Below are positions 16,048 through 22,721 of a DNA stretch of 42,466 nt, piece by piece (position 1 is the stretch's first letter; each line of letters opens with the position of its first letter). The notes under the pieces were generated by a model. The model worked only from the letters and a program-made list of their open reading frames with translations, had not been told where the DNA came from and did not search any database. The DNA is taken from positions 1-42,466 of the forward strand of contig JAIKXJ010000010.1 in NCBI GenBank assembly GCA_024684175.1, written 5' to 3'. This DNA comes from Erysipelotrichaceae bacterium. GTDB lineage: Bacteria > Bacillota_I > Bacilli_A > Erysipelotrichales > Erysipelotrichaceae. The position numbers were made by a program, and so were the translations under genes.

Positions 16048-16128
16048 ATGTATAGGAACGAAATGAGAAATTGTTGTTGTATCTGTAACAGCGCCCGGAT
16101 CAGTCGTCGGGGATCTTTTCAGATATAA
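16048..16128 (+). CDS. Cysteine-rich leader peptide
   Basis: A 26-codon reading frame with a strong site (AAAGGAG at 16036-16042, five bases before ATG). Its first 13 residues are MYRNEMRNCCCIC: three consecutive Cys codons at 16072-16080 and a fourth at 16084. It ends at TAA 16126-16128, between the two arms of a predicted antiterminator and before a terminator. That arrangement fits a translation-dependent attenuator for cysK-cysE: ribosomes slow at Cys codons when charged tRNA-Cys is scarce. A second in-frame ATG at 16063 would keep all Cys codons. Too short for usual gene calling. Confidence 0.75.
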   Translation: MYRNEMRNCCCICNSARISRRGSFQI

Positions 16129-16186
16129 CGGTCCTTTCCATTTGCACGATATGACATGATCCGGGTGAGATGATCCCGGATTTTTT
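16094..16186 (+). promoter_or_regulatory. Attenuator: alternative antiterminator and terminator hairpins
   Basis: Terminator: ATCCGGG (16159-16165) pairs with CCCGGAT (16175-16181), followed by TTTTT. Antiterminator: CCCGGATCA (16094-16102) pairs with TGATCCGGG (16157-16165), and after a bulged A, GTCGT (16103-16107) pairs with ATGAC (16151-16155), giving 14 bp. The two share 16159-16165 and exclude each other. A ribosome at the leader stop codon would cover the 16094-16107 arm and let the terminator form. One stalled at the first Cys codons would leave the arm free and allow readthrough. Confidence 0.75.
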
Positions 16187-16221
16187 ATTGCCGTCATGAA
16201 AAAAGAAAGAAGGAAAAACAA

Positions 16222-17163
16222 ATGACCAAGATCAAAACATCCGTCAGTGAACTGATCGGAAACACACCGCTCTTAGAATTGAAACACATCGAAGAAAAAT
16301 ACGGACTCAAGGCAAGGCTCTACGGAAAGATGGAATACCTCAATGCCACCGGTTCGATCAAAGACCGCATCGCCCGCAAAATGATCGAAGATGCGCAAGA
16401 AAAAGGCATCCTGAAAAAGGGATCGGTCATCATCGAACCGACTTCCGGCAACACCGGCATCGGTCTGGCGGCCGTCGGTACGTCGCTGGGTTATGAAGTG
16501 ATCATCGTCATGCCGGAGACTTTCTCAGTCGAACGGCGGAAACTGATCCGGGCTTATGGGGCCAAGATCGTCCTCTCGGACGGCAGCAAGGGCATGAAGG
16601 GAGCGATCGAAAAGGCAAACGAGCTCGCTGCGCAATATGAGGGTGCCTTCATCCCCTCGCAGTTCGACAATCCGGCCAATGCGAAAGCCCACTATGAGAC
16701 GACAGGCCCGGAGATCTGGAACGACCTTGACGGGAAGGTCGACATCTTCGTCTCGGCCGTCGGTACCGGCGGCACCATCACCGGTACGGGCAGCTATCTG
16801 AAAGAGAAAAACAAGGACCTTAAAGTCATCGCCGTCGAGCCGGCGGCTTCTCCCGTGCTGTCGGGCGGCAAAGCCGGTCCGCATAAGATCCAGGGCATCG
16901 GCGCCGGTTTCGTGCCGAAGGTATTGGACACTTCCGTCTATGATGAAGTCGTCACAGTTTCCAATGAAGACGCGCTGAAGACCGGGGCGATGTTCGGAAA
17001 GACGGAAGGCTTGCTGGTGGGGATCTCCTCCGGCGCAGCCTTATGGGCAGCCATCCAAGAGGGAAAGAAAGAAGAGAACGCCGGGAAAAACATCGCGGTG
17101 ATCCTGCCGGATTCCGGTGACCGTTATCTTTCAACGGAACTGTTCGGAAATGACGATGAATGA
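16222..17163 (+). CDS. cysK: Cysteine synthase A (O-acetylserine sulfhydrylase)
   Basis: A PLP enzyme making L-cysteine from O-acetylserine and sulfide. The 313-residue protein has the PLP lysine in GSIKDR (Lys47), the substrate-carboxylate loop EPTSGNTG, the PLP-phosphate loop VSAVGTGGTITGTG and the C-terminal LPDSGDRYLST block, all canonical. RBS AGAAGGA precedes ATG. The 3' end overlaps the serine acetyltransferase gene, so both steps of cysteine synthesis are coupled. Expression is predicted to be governed by the Cys-rich leader attenuator upstream. Confidence 0.95.
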   Translation: MTKIKTSVSELIGNTPLLELKHIEEKYGLKARLYGKMEYLNATGSIKDRIARKMIEDAQEKGILKKGSVIIEPTSGNTGIGLAAVGTSLGYEVIIVMPETFSVERRKLIRAYGAKIVLSDGSKGMKGAIEKANELAAQYEGAFIPSQFDNPANAKAHYETTGPEIWNDLDGKVDIFVSAVGTGGTITGTGSYLKEKNKDLKVIAVEPAASPVLSGGKAGPHKIQGIGAGFVPKVLDTSVYDEVVTVSNEDALKTGAMFGKTEGLLVGISSGAALWAAIQEGKKEENAGKNIAVILPDSGDRYLSTELFGNDDE

Positions 17164-17917
17164 GCTCTTACATCAGATTCAGACCGGGCGAAGTACGATC
17201 TTCGATGTAGACCGTTTCTACATCGAACCGCAGAAGATCATCTCTTTATGTTACAAGATCCGTTCGCTCTTCTTTCCGGAACATTTTCCTTTGAAGACTT
17301 CGGAAGAGGAAGCGCTGAAGTTCATCCATGACGAACTCAATAAACAGGTCTTGAGAGTCGATATGGACCATGAGCGGGTCGCCGATCTGTTCATGGAACG
17401 TCTGCCTGTGATCCAGCAGATCTTATACAAGGATCTGCAAGCCATCTACAACGGCGATCCGTCGGCCAAGACCTGCACGGAGATCATCTTGAGTTTTCCC
17501 GGCTTTCTGGCGGTCTTATTTCACCGCATCGCCCATGAGCTCTATGATCTCGGCGTACCGATCCTGCCCAGGCTGATCAGCGAACACGTCCATGAGAAGA
17601 CCGGCATCGACATCCATCCGGGTGCGCAGATCGGTGAATACTTCTGCATCGACCACGGTACGGGGATCGTCATCGGAGAGACGGCGGTCATCGGCGACCA
17701 TGTCCGCATCTACCACGGTGTGACTTTGGGCGTAAGGAATTTCCGCAAGGATGAAGACGGCAATCTGCTGAAGGGCGGCAAACGCCACCCGGATATCGGC
17801 AACCGTGTCATCATCTATGCCAATGCGACGATCCTGGGCGGGGATACCCGCATCAAGGATGATTCGGTCATTCCGGCCGGAGCACTGATCTTACATACGC
17901 CGGAGACCTTCGTATGA
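17156..17917 (+). CDS. cysE: Serine O-acetyltransferase
   Basis: Makes O-acetylserine from serine and acetyl-CoA, the substrate of the preceding enzyme. The protein (253 residues from ATG 17156) has an N-terminal helical domain and a left-handed beta-helix hexapeptide region from about residue 140. GIDIHPGAQIGEYFCIDHGTG holds the catalytic histidine, then IVIGETAVIGDHVRIYHGVTLG. The long N-terminus resembles the EpsC/CysE form found in anaerobes. It overlaps cysK by eight bases. ATG 17150 is also possible, but 17156 has better spacing from a GGA. Confidence 0.92.
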   Translation: MNELLHQIQTGRSTIFDVDRFYIEPQKIISLCYKIRSLFFPEHFPLKTSEEEALKFIHDELNKQVLRVDMDHERVADLFMERLPVIQQILYKDLQAIYNGDPSAKTCTEIILSFPGFLAVLFHRIAHELYDLGVPILPRLISEHVHEKTGIDIHPGAQIGEYFCIDHGTGIVIGETAVIGDHVRIYHGVTLGVRNFRKDEDGNLLKGGKRHPDIGNRVIIYANATILGGDTRIKDDSVIPAGALILHTPETFV

Positions 17918-17921
17918 ATCA

Positions 17922-17953
17922 AAAACAGTCTGAGTTCAAACTCAGACTGTTTT
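17922..17953. terminator. Bidirectional terminator between cysE and MocR gene
   Basis: 13-bp stem AAAACAGTCTGAG (17922-17934) and CTCAGACTGTTTT (17941-17953) with loop TTCAAA. The 3' arm T-run ends at the first base of the MocR stop codon, so it serves both convergent genes. Confidence 0.85.
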
Positions 17954-19344
17954 CATAGCAGTTGATCGATGGCGTTTTTCAGTGCATCGAGATATTCATC
18001 CAGTTTGTCGGCCGGGATACCGCCGTAACCGATCAGGATGCAGCCTTCCGGGACCTTGTCTTTCCGAAAATAATAGGGTTCGATCGGCCAGACGCCGATG
18101 CCTTCATTGCGGAAGAAAGAAAGGAGTTCTTCCTGTTTCAGATGAACAGGCAGGGACAGGACGAAGTGCGTCCCGCCGCCGATGCCGAAGATTTTGATGC
18201 GTTCACCGTAGTTTTCGTGAAAGAAGGAGACGATCTTGTTGTGCTTCTTGCGCAGGAGATTGCGGATCTTGGCGATCCGGGTCTTATAGAAACCCAGAGA
18301 GATGTAGCGCTCGATGCTGAGCTGTATCAGCGCCGACGCCGGCGAGGAGATCAGATCCTTGCCCTGGGAAGGGTCAAGACTCACCGGAAGGACGATGTAG
18401 GAGATGCGCAGATCCGGCGACAGTGATTTGGAAAAGGAACCCAGATAGATGACACAGCCGTTGCGGTCCAGAGAATACAGGGAAGGGATCGGCTGTTCCT
18501 TATAGCGCAGGTGGGCGTCGTAGTCATCTTCGATGATGAAGCCGGAACACCCGCTTGCCCATTTCAGCAGCTGCAGACGCCTCGCGATCGGTAAGATCGC
18601 TCCTAAAGGAAACTGATGGGACGGTGTGACATAGGCGATGCCGGTCTTTCCCAAAGGGAGTTTGCCGGTCATCATCCCGTTGTCATCGACCCGGATCGGC
18701 ACGATCTCATAGCCCGCTTGTTGGAACGTGGCGACACTGTCATCGTGTCCGGGTTCTTCCATGAACAGCGTATGGATGGAAGAAGGTAGGATCTTCTGCA
18801 AGAGCGAGATCGAATAATGATGGCCACCGGTGATCAATATCTGGGAAGGGGATACGTGCATGTCTCTTGTTTCCAGAAGCGAAGCGGCGATCGCCTGACG
18901 CAGCGACAGCAGGCCGGAAGGCTCTTCGTTGTAGAGGCTGTCTTTCTCCTGCAGCTGATTTATCGCTTCCCTGAGCGCTTTGCGGTAGCCGGCGGATCTG
19001 TACAGGTTAGGCTCCAGTGCGCCATAGCGGAAATCATAGCGATATGCTGATCCGCTCTCCTCAGGAGAAAAGAAAGGAGCTTCTTGCGTTTCCGGGCGGG
19101 AATACTCAGGTATGGCTTCCACATAGTAGCCCGAGCCGATCTTCGAGCGGATGAAACCTTCCGATTCCAGCTGCTGGTAGGCGTTGAGGACCGTATTGCG
19201 GCTCAGGTGGTATTCCTGGCAAAGGGCTCTGGTCGCCGGAAGACGTTCATCGGTGGACAGTTCGCCGGCGATGATCTGTTCCTTCAGCTGAGAGTAGATC
19301 TGCAGATAGATGGGTTCTTTGTCGTTTTTATTGAGTTTCAACAT
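17953..19344 (-). CDS. MocR/PdxR-type GntR regulator with aminotransferase-like domain
   Basis: A 463-residue fusion regulator. Residues about 1-75 form a GntR winged helix (PIYLQIYSQLKEQIIAGEL, TRALCQEYHLSRNTVLNAYQQLESEGFI). Residues about 110-460 are a fold-type I aminotransferase domain with the PLP lysine kept in GSFSKSLSPDLRISY, so PLP or a PLP adduct is the likely effector. ATG 19344 is chosen because the protein aligns from MLKLNKNDKEPIY; upstream in-frame codons lie in the promoter. A TATAAT box (19360-19365, minus) implies a leader of only about nine bases with no clear ribosome site. It is divergent from an ECF S component, its likely target. Confidence 0.88.
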   Translation of the reverse strand: MLKLNKNDKEPIYLQIYSQLKEQIIAGELSTDERLPATRALCQEYHLSRNTVLNAYQQLESEGFIRSKIGSGYYVEAIPEYSRPETQEAPFFSPEESGSAYRYDFRYGALEPNLYRSAGYRKALREAINQLQEKDSLYNEEPSGLLSLRQAIAASLLETRDMHVSPSQILITGGHHYSISLLQKILPSSIHTLFMEEPGHDDSVATFQQAGYEIVPIRVDDNGMMTGKLPLGKTGIAYVTPSHQFPLGAILPIARRLQLLKWASGCSGFIIEDDYDAHLRYKEQPIPSLYSLDRNGCVIYLGSFSKSLSPDLRISYIVLPVSLDPSQGKDLISSPASALIQLSIERYISLGFYKTRIAKIRNLLRKKHNKIVSFFHENYGERIKIFGIGGGTHFVLSLPVHLKQEELLSFFRNEGIGVWPIEPYYFRKDKVPEGCILIGYGGIPADKLDEYLDALKNAIDQLL

Positions 19345-19345
19345 G

Positions 19346-19377
19346 ATTGGTACCATTAAATTATATAAAATTGGTAC
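19346..19377. promoter_or_regulatory. Putative MocR operator: direct repeats ATTGGTAC
   Basis: ATTGGTAC occurs at 19346-19353 and again at 19370-19377 in the same orientation, 24 bp apart. The first overlaps the start region of the MocR transcript; the second overlaps a possible -35 (TTGGTA, 19371) for the ECF operon. The MocR -10 (19360-19365, minus) lies between them. Direct repeats are typical of MocR/PdxR sites. Confidence 0.6.
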
Positions 19378-19432
19378 TTTTAAGTAAAACGATTTACTGC
19401 TAAGGTGGAATTGATAAAGGAGGTCTTTCCTC

Positions 19433-20008
19433 ATGACGAACTATAAAACGAGACGTTTGGTCTATACGGCGATGTTTGCGGTCATCAACTATGTCGCCTT
19501 CACCTATGGCAAGATCACGATCCCGGTCACGGCCGGGACCTCGACAGCCATCCACATCGCCAATGCGGTCGTGGTGCTTTCCGCCTGGTTCTTAGGCCCT
19601 GTCTACGGCGGCTTGTCGGGAGCGATCGGTCTGTCCATCGCCGATGTCTTCGATCCGCGTTACATCACTTCGGCGCCGAAGACTTTTCTTTTGAAGTTCA
19701 TGATCGGTCTGATCGCCGGGCTCACGGCAAAGCATTTTCATCTGAAAGAGAAGACGGAGCGCAAGGAGATCATCCTGATCACGACGACGTCGGCGATCGC
19801 CGCACTGGGTTTCAATGTCTTTGCCGATCCGGTCGTCGGTTATTTCTACCGGAAGTATCTTTTAGGTATCCCGCAGGAAGCGGCCAGGATCATCGCCGGA
19901 TGGGTCGCCGGTTCGACGGCGATCAATGCCGTGGCATGCGTCTTTATTTCTGTTATCCTATATTTGGCGCTGTATAAGTCTTTCCTGCCGCGCCTTCCGA
20001 AGGAGTAA
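19433..20008 (+). CDS. ECF transporter S component (first)
   Basis: A 191-residue membrane protein with about six hydrophobic segments, the size and shape of substrate-binding S components of energy-coupling-factor vitamin importers. The N-terminal TRRLVYTAMFAVINYVAF and the GPVYGGLSGAIGLSIADVFDP motif are typical. It would work with a shared EcfA-EcfT module encoded elsewhere. The divergent MocR regulator with an intact PLP lysine suggests a vitamin B6 compound as cargo; this is inference from context. RBS AAGGAGG is ideal. It is followed six bases later by the DUF3842 gene. Confidence 0.85.
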   Translation: MTNYKTRRLVYTAMFAVINYVAFTYGKITIPVTAGTSTAIHIANAVVVLSAWFLGPVYGGLSGAIGLSIADVFDPRYITSAPKTFLLKFMIGLIAGLTAKHFHLKEKTERKEIILITTTSAIAALGFNVFADPVVGYFYRKYLLGIPQEAARIIAGWVAGSTAINAVACVFISVILYLALYKSFLPRLPKE

Positions 20009-20014
20009 AGAGCT

Positions 20015-20419
20015 ATGAAGATCATCGTTATCGACGGCCAGGGCGGCAATATCGGCAAGCAGCTGGTCAAGTCCATCAAAGACGCGTTCAAGGATGTCCA
20101 GGTCCGGGCGATCGGCACCAATTCGACCGCTACGGCCAACATGTTGAAGGGCGGCGCGGATGAAGCGGCGACCGGTGAGAATGCCTTCATCGTGGGCTGC
20201 CGCGAGGCGGATGTGATCGTCGGTCCGATCGGCATCGCCGTTGCGGACGCGTTATTGGGCGAAGTGTCACCGAAGATGGCGAAAGCCCTGGGACGATCTT
20301 CGGCCGTGAAGATCCTGATCCCGCTCAACAAGTGTGATGTGCTCGTTCCGGGCGTGTCGGACAAGAGCACCTCCGAGCTTCTGAACGATACAGTGAAGAT
20401 GATCCGTGATATAATGTGA
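20015..20419 (+). CDS. DUF3842 family protein
   Basis: A 134-residue cytoplasmic protein opening with MKIIVIDGQGGNIGKQLVKSI, a glycine-rich Rossmann-like loop, followed by VRAIGTNSTATANMLKGGADEAATGEN and the ADVIVGPIGIAVADALLGE block characteristic of DUF3842. Function unknown. Such genes are often found beside ECF S components, as here on both sides, so a role with the imported cofactor is possible. The last codons contain a TATAAT box that may be the promoter of the downstream leader. Confidence 0.82.
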   Translation: MKIIVIDGQGGNIGKQLVKSIKDAFKDVQVRAIGTNSTATANMLKGGADEAATGENAFIVGCREADVIVGPIGIAVADALLGEVSPKMAKALGRSSAVKILIPLNKCDVLVPGVSDKSTSELLNDTVKMIRDIM

Positions 20420-20535
20420 ATGTTCCGCTGAAGCGGGACAGGCAGACAGAAGTCTTTAAAGATAAAAACTTTTATATCGATATCATGAAGGTATCGCTTT
20501 CTCGGCAAGAGAAGGGGTACCTTTATTTTTTGGAG
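20410..20535 (+). ncRNA. Candidate cis-regulatory leader RNA of unknown class
   Basis: TATAAT at 20410-20415, inside the end of the DUF3842 gene, would start RNA near 20422. The leader opens with hairpin GTTCCG-CTGAAG-CGGGAC (20422-20439), then an A-rich stretch, then CGATA/TATCG complementarity that overlaps the 5' arm of a strong terminator (20488-20531). The terminator ends one base before the GGAG ribosome site of the ECF gene. The gene cannot have its own promoter after the terminator, so it depends on readthrough. I could not match the 5' part to TPP, FMN, cobalamin, preQ1, THF or T-box consensus. Confidence 0.5.
20488..20531 (+). terminator. Terminator directly before an ECF S component
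   Basis: About 15 bp: AAGGTATC (20488-20495) pairs with GGTACCTT (20516-20523), one bulged G, CTTTCTC (20497-20503) pairs with GAGAAGG (20509-20515), loop GGCAA. TATTTTTT follows. GGAG of the next gene starts at 20532. Confidence 0.8.
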
Positions 20536-20542
20536 AAAAACT

Positions 20543-21061
20543 ATGAAAAACACAAGAGATCTGATCCTGACGGCCATGTTCATTGCGATCGGCGTCGTCC
20601 TTCCTCAGGCGTTCCACATGATCCCGAATGCGGGATCGGTCGTCTTACCGATGCATATCCCCGTACTGGTCGCCGGTTTTGCGGTCGGTCCGCTGCTCGG
20701 CGCGGTCTGCGGTTTCCTGACACCGTTACTTTCCCACCTGATCTTCTCGATGCCGCCGGCACCGATCCTTCCTTCGATGTTGTGCGAGCTGACGGTCTAC
20801 GGACTGATGACCGGCCTGCTGAACAGAGTCGTGAAGAGCGAAAACGGTATCGTGAAGAATTACATCGTGCTGATCGGTGCGATGCTCTGTGGGAGAGTGA
20901 CCTACGGCATCTTAAATGCCCTGATCTTCAGAGCGGGTTCCTATTCGCTCAATGCCTGGCTGTCCGCCGCATTCATCACGGCCTTGCCGGGTATCATCAT
21001 TCAATTGGTCCTGATCCCGATCCTGGTCGACCGTCTGCGCAAGGCTCACCTGATCGGATAA
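20543..21061 (+). CDS. ECF transporter S component (second)
   Basis: A 172-residue membrane protein with five to six hydrophobic helices. TRDLILTAMFIAIGVVLPQAFHM, LPMHIPVLVAGFAVGPLLG and SMPPAPILPSMLCELTVYGLM are features of a common uncharacterised ECF S family in Bacillota. The MPP...ELTVYG pattern is shared with vitamin-binding S components but does not name the cargo. It differs from the first S component, so the operon may import two compounds. Expression seems to depend on readthrough of the terminator immediately upstream. Confidence 0.82.
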   Translation: MKNTRDLILTAMFIAIGVVLPQAFHMIPNAGSVVLPMHIPVLVAGFAVGPLLGAVCGFLTPLLSHLIFSMPPAPILPSMLCELTVYGLMTGLLNRVVKSENGIVKNYIVLIGAMLCGRVTYGILNALIFRAGSYSLNAWLSAAFITALPGIIIQLVLIPILVDRLRKAHLIG

Positions 21062-21084
21062 AAGAAAAGGAAAAGACAAAAGAA

Positions 21085-21112
21085 AAAGGGTATGGCAGCT
21101 GCCATACCCTTT
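21085..21112. terminator. Bidirectional terminator between ECF gene and hsp20
   Basis: A perfect 28-base palindrome: AAAGGGTATGGC (21085-21096) and GCCATACCCTTT (21101-21112) with loop AGCT. It is flanked by an A-rich run on the left, so termination works best for the minus-strand hsp20 message; the plus-strand T-run is short. Confidence 0.75.
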
Positions 21113-21123
21113 GTCATACAAGC

Positions 21124-21540
21124 TTATTCGATCGTGACGGTTTGTTTGGTCTCGATGGATTTCTGTTCCTTGGAAGGAAGGACGATATTCAGGATACCGT
21201 TTTCGAATCTTGCCTTGACGTCTTCCGCCTTGATGTTCTCACCGACGTAGAAGCTTCTAGAGCAGGAACCGAATCTTCTTTCGGAACGGATCAGGTTGCC
21301 CCTGGCATCCTTTTCTTCATTGGTCACATTGTGGGTCGCCTTGATATTGAGGTATCCGTCGACCAGGTCCATCTGGACATCTTCCTTCTTATAGCCCGGA
21401 AGTTCGATATCCAGGTTGTAGTAACCGTCTTTTTCATAGACATCGGTCCGCATCACGCTGTTGTTATAAGTCGTTTCTTTCGGGAAGAAACCGTCGAACA
21501 TATCATCAAATACATCTAAACTTCTTGGAAAATATTTCAT
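21124..21540 (-). CDS. hsp20: Small heat shock protein Hsp20
   Basis: A 138-residue alpha-crystallin-domain chaperone that holds unfolding proteins. The domain spans about 30-130: DVYEKDGYYNLDIELPGYKKEDV, the GYLNIKATH strand, RSERRFGSCSRSFYV and ENGILNIVLP. The C-terminal part is short. GGAGG at 21550-21554 (minus) is three bases from ATG 21546 but nine from ATG 21540, so 21540 is preferred. A CIRCE-like element with a TTGACA -35 inside it lies upstream, predicting HrcA repression. Confidence 0.93.
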   Translation of the reverse strand: MKYFPRSLDVFDDMFDGFFPKETTYNNSVMRTDVYEKDGYYNLDIELPGYKKEDVQMDLVDGYLNIKATHNVTNEEKDARGNLIRSERRFGSCSRSFYVGENIKAEDVKARFENGILNIVLPSKEQKSIETKQTVTIE

Positions 21541-21601
21541 ACTCATTTGCCTCCTGTTCAGGGATCTTTATTTTCCCTACACCTATATGGTAGCACAATG
21601 A

Positions 21602-21651
21602 TTAGCACTGTCAAGTGTAAAGTGCTAGCATAAGTGATAAACAAGTGCTAA
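21602..21651. promoter_or_regulatory. CIRCE-like operator of hsp20 with extra half-sites
   Basis: TTAGCACTG-N9-AAGTGCTAG at 21602-21628 fits CIRCE (TTAGCACTC-N9-GAGTGCTAA) with changes only at the outer or inner edge bases. The TTGACA -35 of hsp20 (minus, 21609-21614) lies inside it. Two further half-site-like copies follow: AAGTGATAA at 21632-21640 and AAGTGCTAA at 21643-21651. Confidence 0.7.
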
Positions 21652-21660
21652 ATATATCCG

Positions 21661-21684
21661 TAAAGAAAAAGACCCGAAGGTCTT
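21661..21684 (-). terminator. Terminator of the second cysteine-synthase-family gene
   Basis: On the minus strand AAGACC (21679-21684) pairs with GGTCTT (21669-21674) around a TTCG tetraloop, followed by TTTCTTT. It overlaps the stop codon. Confidence 0.8.
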
Positions 21685-22604
21685 CAATCGAATAAAGGTG
21701 TGGAATAATAGCGTTCCCCGGTATCAGGAAGGACGGTGACGACGGTCTTGCCTTTACCGAGCTTCTTCGCCAGCTGCAAGGCAGCGGCGACGTTGGTCCC
21801 GGAGGAGATGCCGCATAGGAGTCCTTCTTTTTTGGCCAGCAGTTTGGCCATGCCGATGGCGAGCTCGTCGGAGACGATGCAGATGTCATCGTAGATCTCC
21901 TGATCCAAGATCGCCGGAATGACGCCGTCGCCGATCCCCATCTGCAAGTGGGTGCCGATCTTCTTTCCGGAAAGGATGGCCGCATTCTCCGGTTCGACTG
22001 CCCAGATGGTCATATCGGGATTGTGTTTTTTCAAGACCCGGCCGATGCCGGTCAGCGTACCGCCGGTGCCGATGCCCGAACAGAAACCGTCGATGTGCGG
22101 AAGATCTCTCAGGATCTCTTCACCGGTCTTTTCCTGGGCTTTCACGTTGGCCGGGTTTTCGAACTGTCCCGGAACGAAGACATAGGGATCTTCTCTGGCG
22201 CTGTTGGAAACGATGCGCTGGCATTTTTCGATGCACTCGCCGATATTCCCTTCGTCATGGACCAGACGGATCTGGGCGCCGTACTGCCGGATGAGTTTCC
22301 TACGTTCGACGGAGACCGAATCGGGCATGACGATGATGACGCGGTAGCCTTTGATGGCGCCGATCATTGCCAGGGCGATGCCTTGATTTCCCGAGGTGCA
22401 TTCGACGATGACCGAGTTCTCATTGAGCAGGCCTCTTTGTTCGGCGTCTTCGATCATGTTGTAAGCCGTCCTGGTCTTGATGGAGCCGCCCAGGTTGACG
22501 GCTTCGAATTTGACGTAGATGTCGGCGAAATCTTCGTCGACGATCTTGTTGAGTTTTAAAAGCGGCGTATTGCCGATCGCTTCCAGTGTGTTCGTATAGA
22601 TCAT
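21684..22604 (-). CDS. Cysteine synthase-family PLP enzyme (variant loop)
   Basis: A 306-residue fold-type II PLP enzyme, a paralogue of the CysK at 16222. The PLP lysine is in GGSIKTR (Lys43), where CysK has KDR; the substrate-carboxylate loop is ECTSGNQG instead of EPTSGNTG; the PLP-phosphate loop CSGIGTGGTLTGIG is normal. The same variant occurs in a Bacillota group annotated as cysteine synthase. It may use a different acyl acceptor or work in the reverse, sulfide-releasing direction; this is inference. It is separate from the cysK-cysE operon, with its own promoter (TATATT at 22622-22627, minus). Confidence 0.85.
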   Translation of the reverse strand: MIYTNTLEAIGNTPLLKLNKIVDEDFADIYVKFEAVNLGGSIKTRTAYNMIEDAEQRGLLNENSVIVECTSGNQGIALAMIGAIKGYRVIIVMPDSVSVERRKLIRQYGAQIRLVHDEGNIGECIEKCQRIVSNSAREDPYVFVPGQFENPANVKAQEKTGEEILRDLPHIDGFCSGIGTGGTLTGIGRVLKKHNPDMTIWAVEPENAAILSGKKIGTHLQMGIGDGVIPAILDQEIYDDICIVSDELAIGMAKLLAKKEGLLCGISSGTNVAAALQLAKKLGKGKTVVTVLPDTGERYYSTPLFD

Positions 22605-22634
22605 ATCTTCTTACCTTTTCCAATATACCATAAG

Positions 22635-22657
22635 ATGATCCAAGACAGACGGATCAT
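22635..22657. promoter_or_regulatory. Inverted repeat between divergent genes
   Basis: ATGATCC (22635-22641) and GGATCAT (22651-22657) with nine bases between, covering the -35 region of the minus-strand cysteine-synthase-family gene and lying upstream of the nucleotidase -10. A candidate operator; the regulator is unknown. Confidence 0.4.
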
Positions 22658-22689
22658 TATGAGAGTCATCGTTTCCTGTGCACATAAAG

Positions 22690-22695
22690 TATAAT
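22690..22695 (+). promoter_or_regulatory. -10 box of the 5'-nucleotidase gene
   Basis: TATAAT at 22690-22695 with a poor -35. The ATG follows at 22722 after an AAAGGAAGG ribosome site. Confidence 0.55.
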
Positions 22696-22721
22696 GAAGG
22701 AAACAAAAGGAAGGTCTACCT

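Noticed and set aside
16022..16221. A T-box riboswitch (Cys) upstream of cysK
   Set aside because: The leader lacks the AGGGTGGnACCGCG box and specifier stem; the Cys-rich reading frame and alternative hairpins explain it better.
20420..20487. preQ1 class I aptamer suggested by the A-rich AUAAAAAC segment
   Set aside because: The required stem-loop and C-rich loop contacts are absent; only the A-rich stretch is similar.
20416..21519. A 367-codon plus-strand frame running through the ECF gene, a terminator and the antisense of hsp20
   Set aside because: It runs through a palindromic terminator and a minus-strand Hsp20 gene; composition is low-complexity and changes character along its length.
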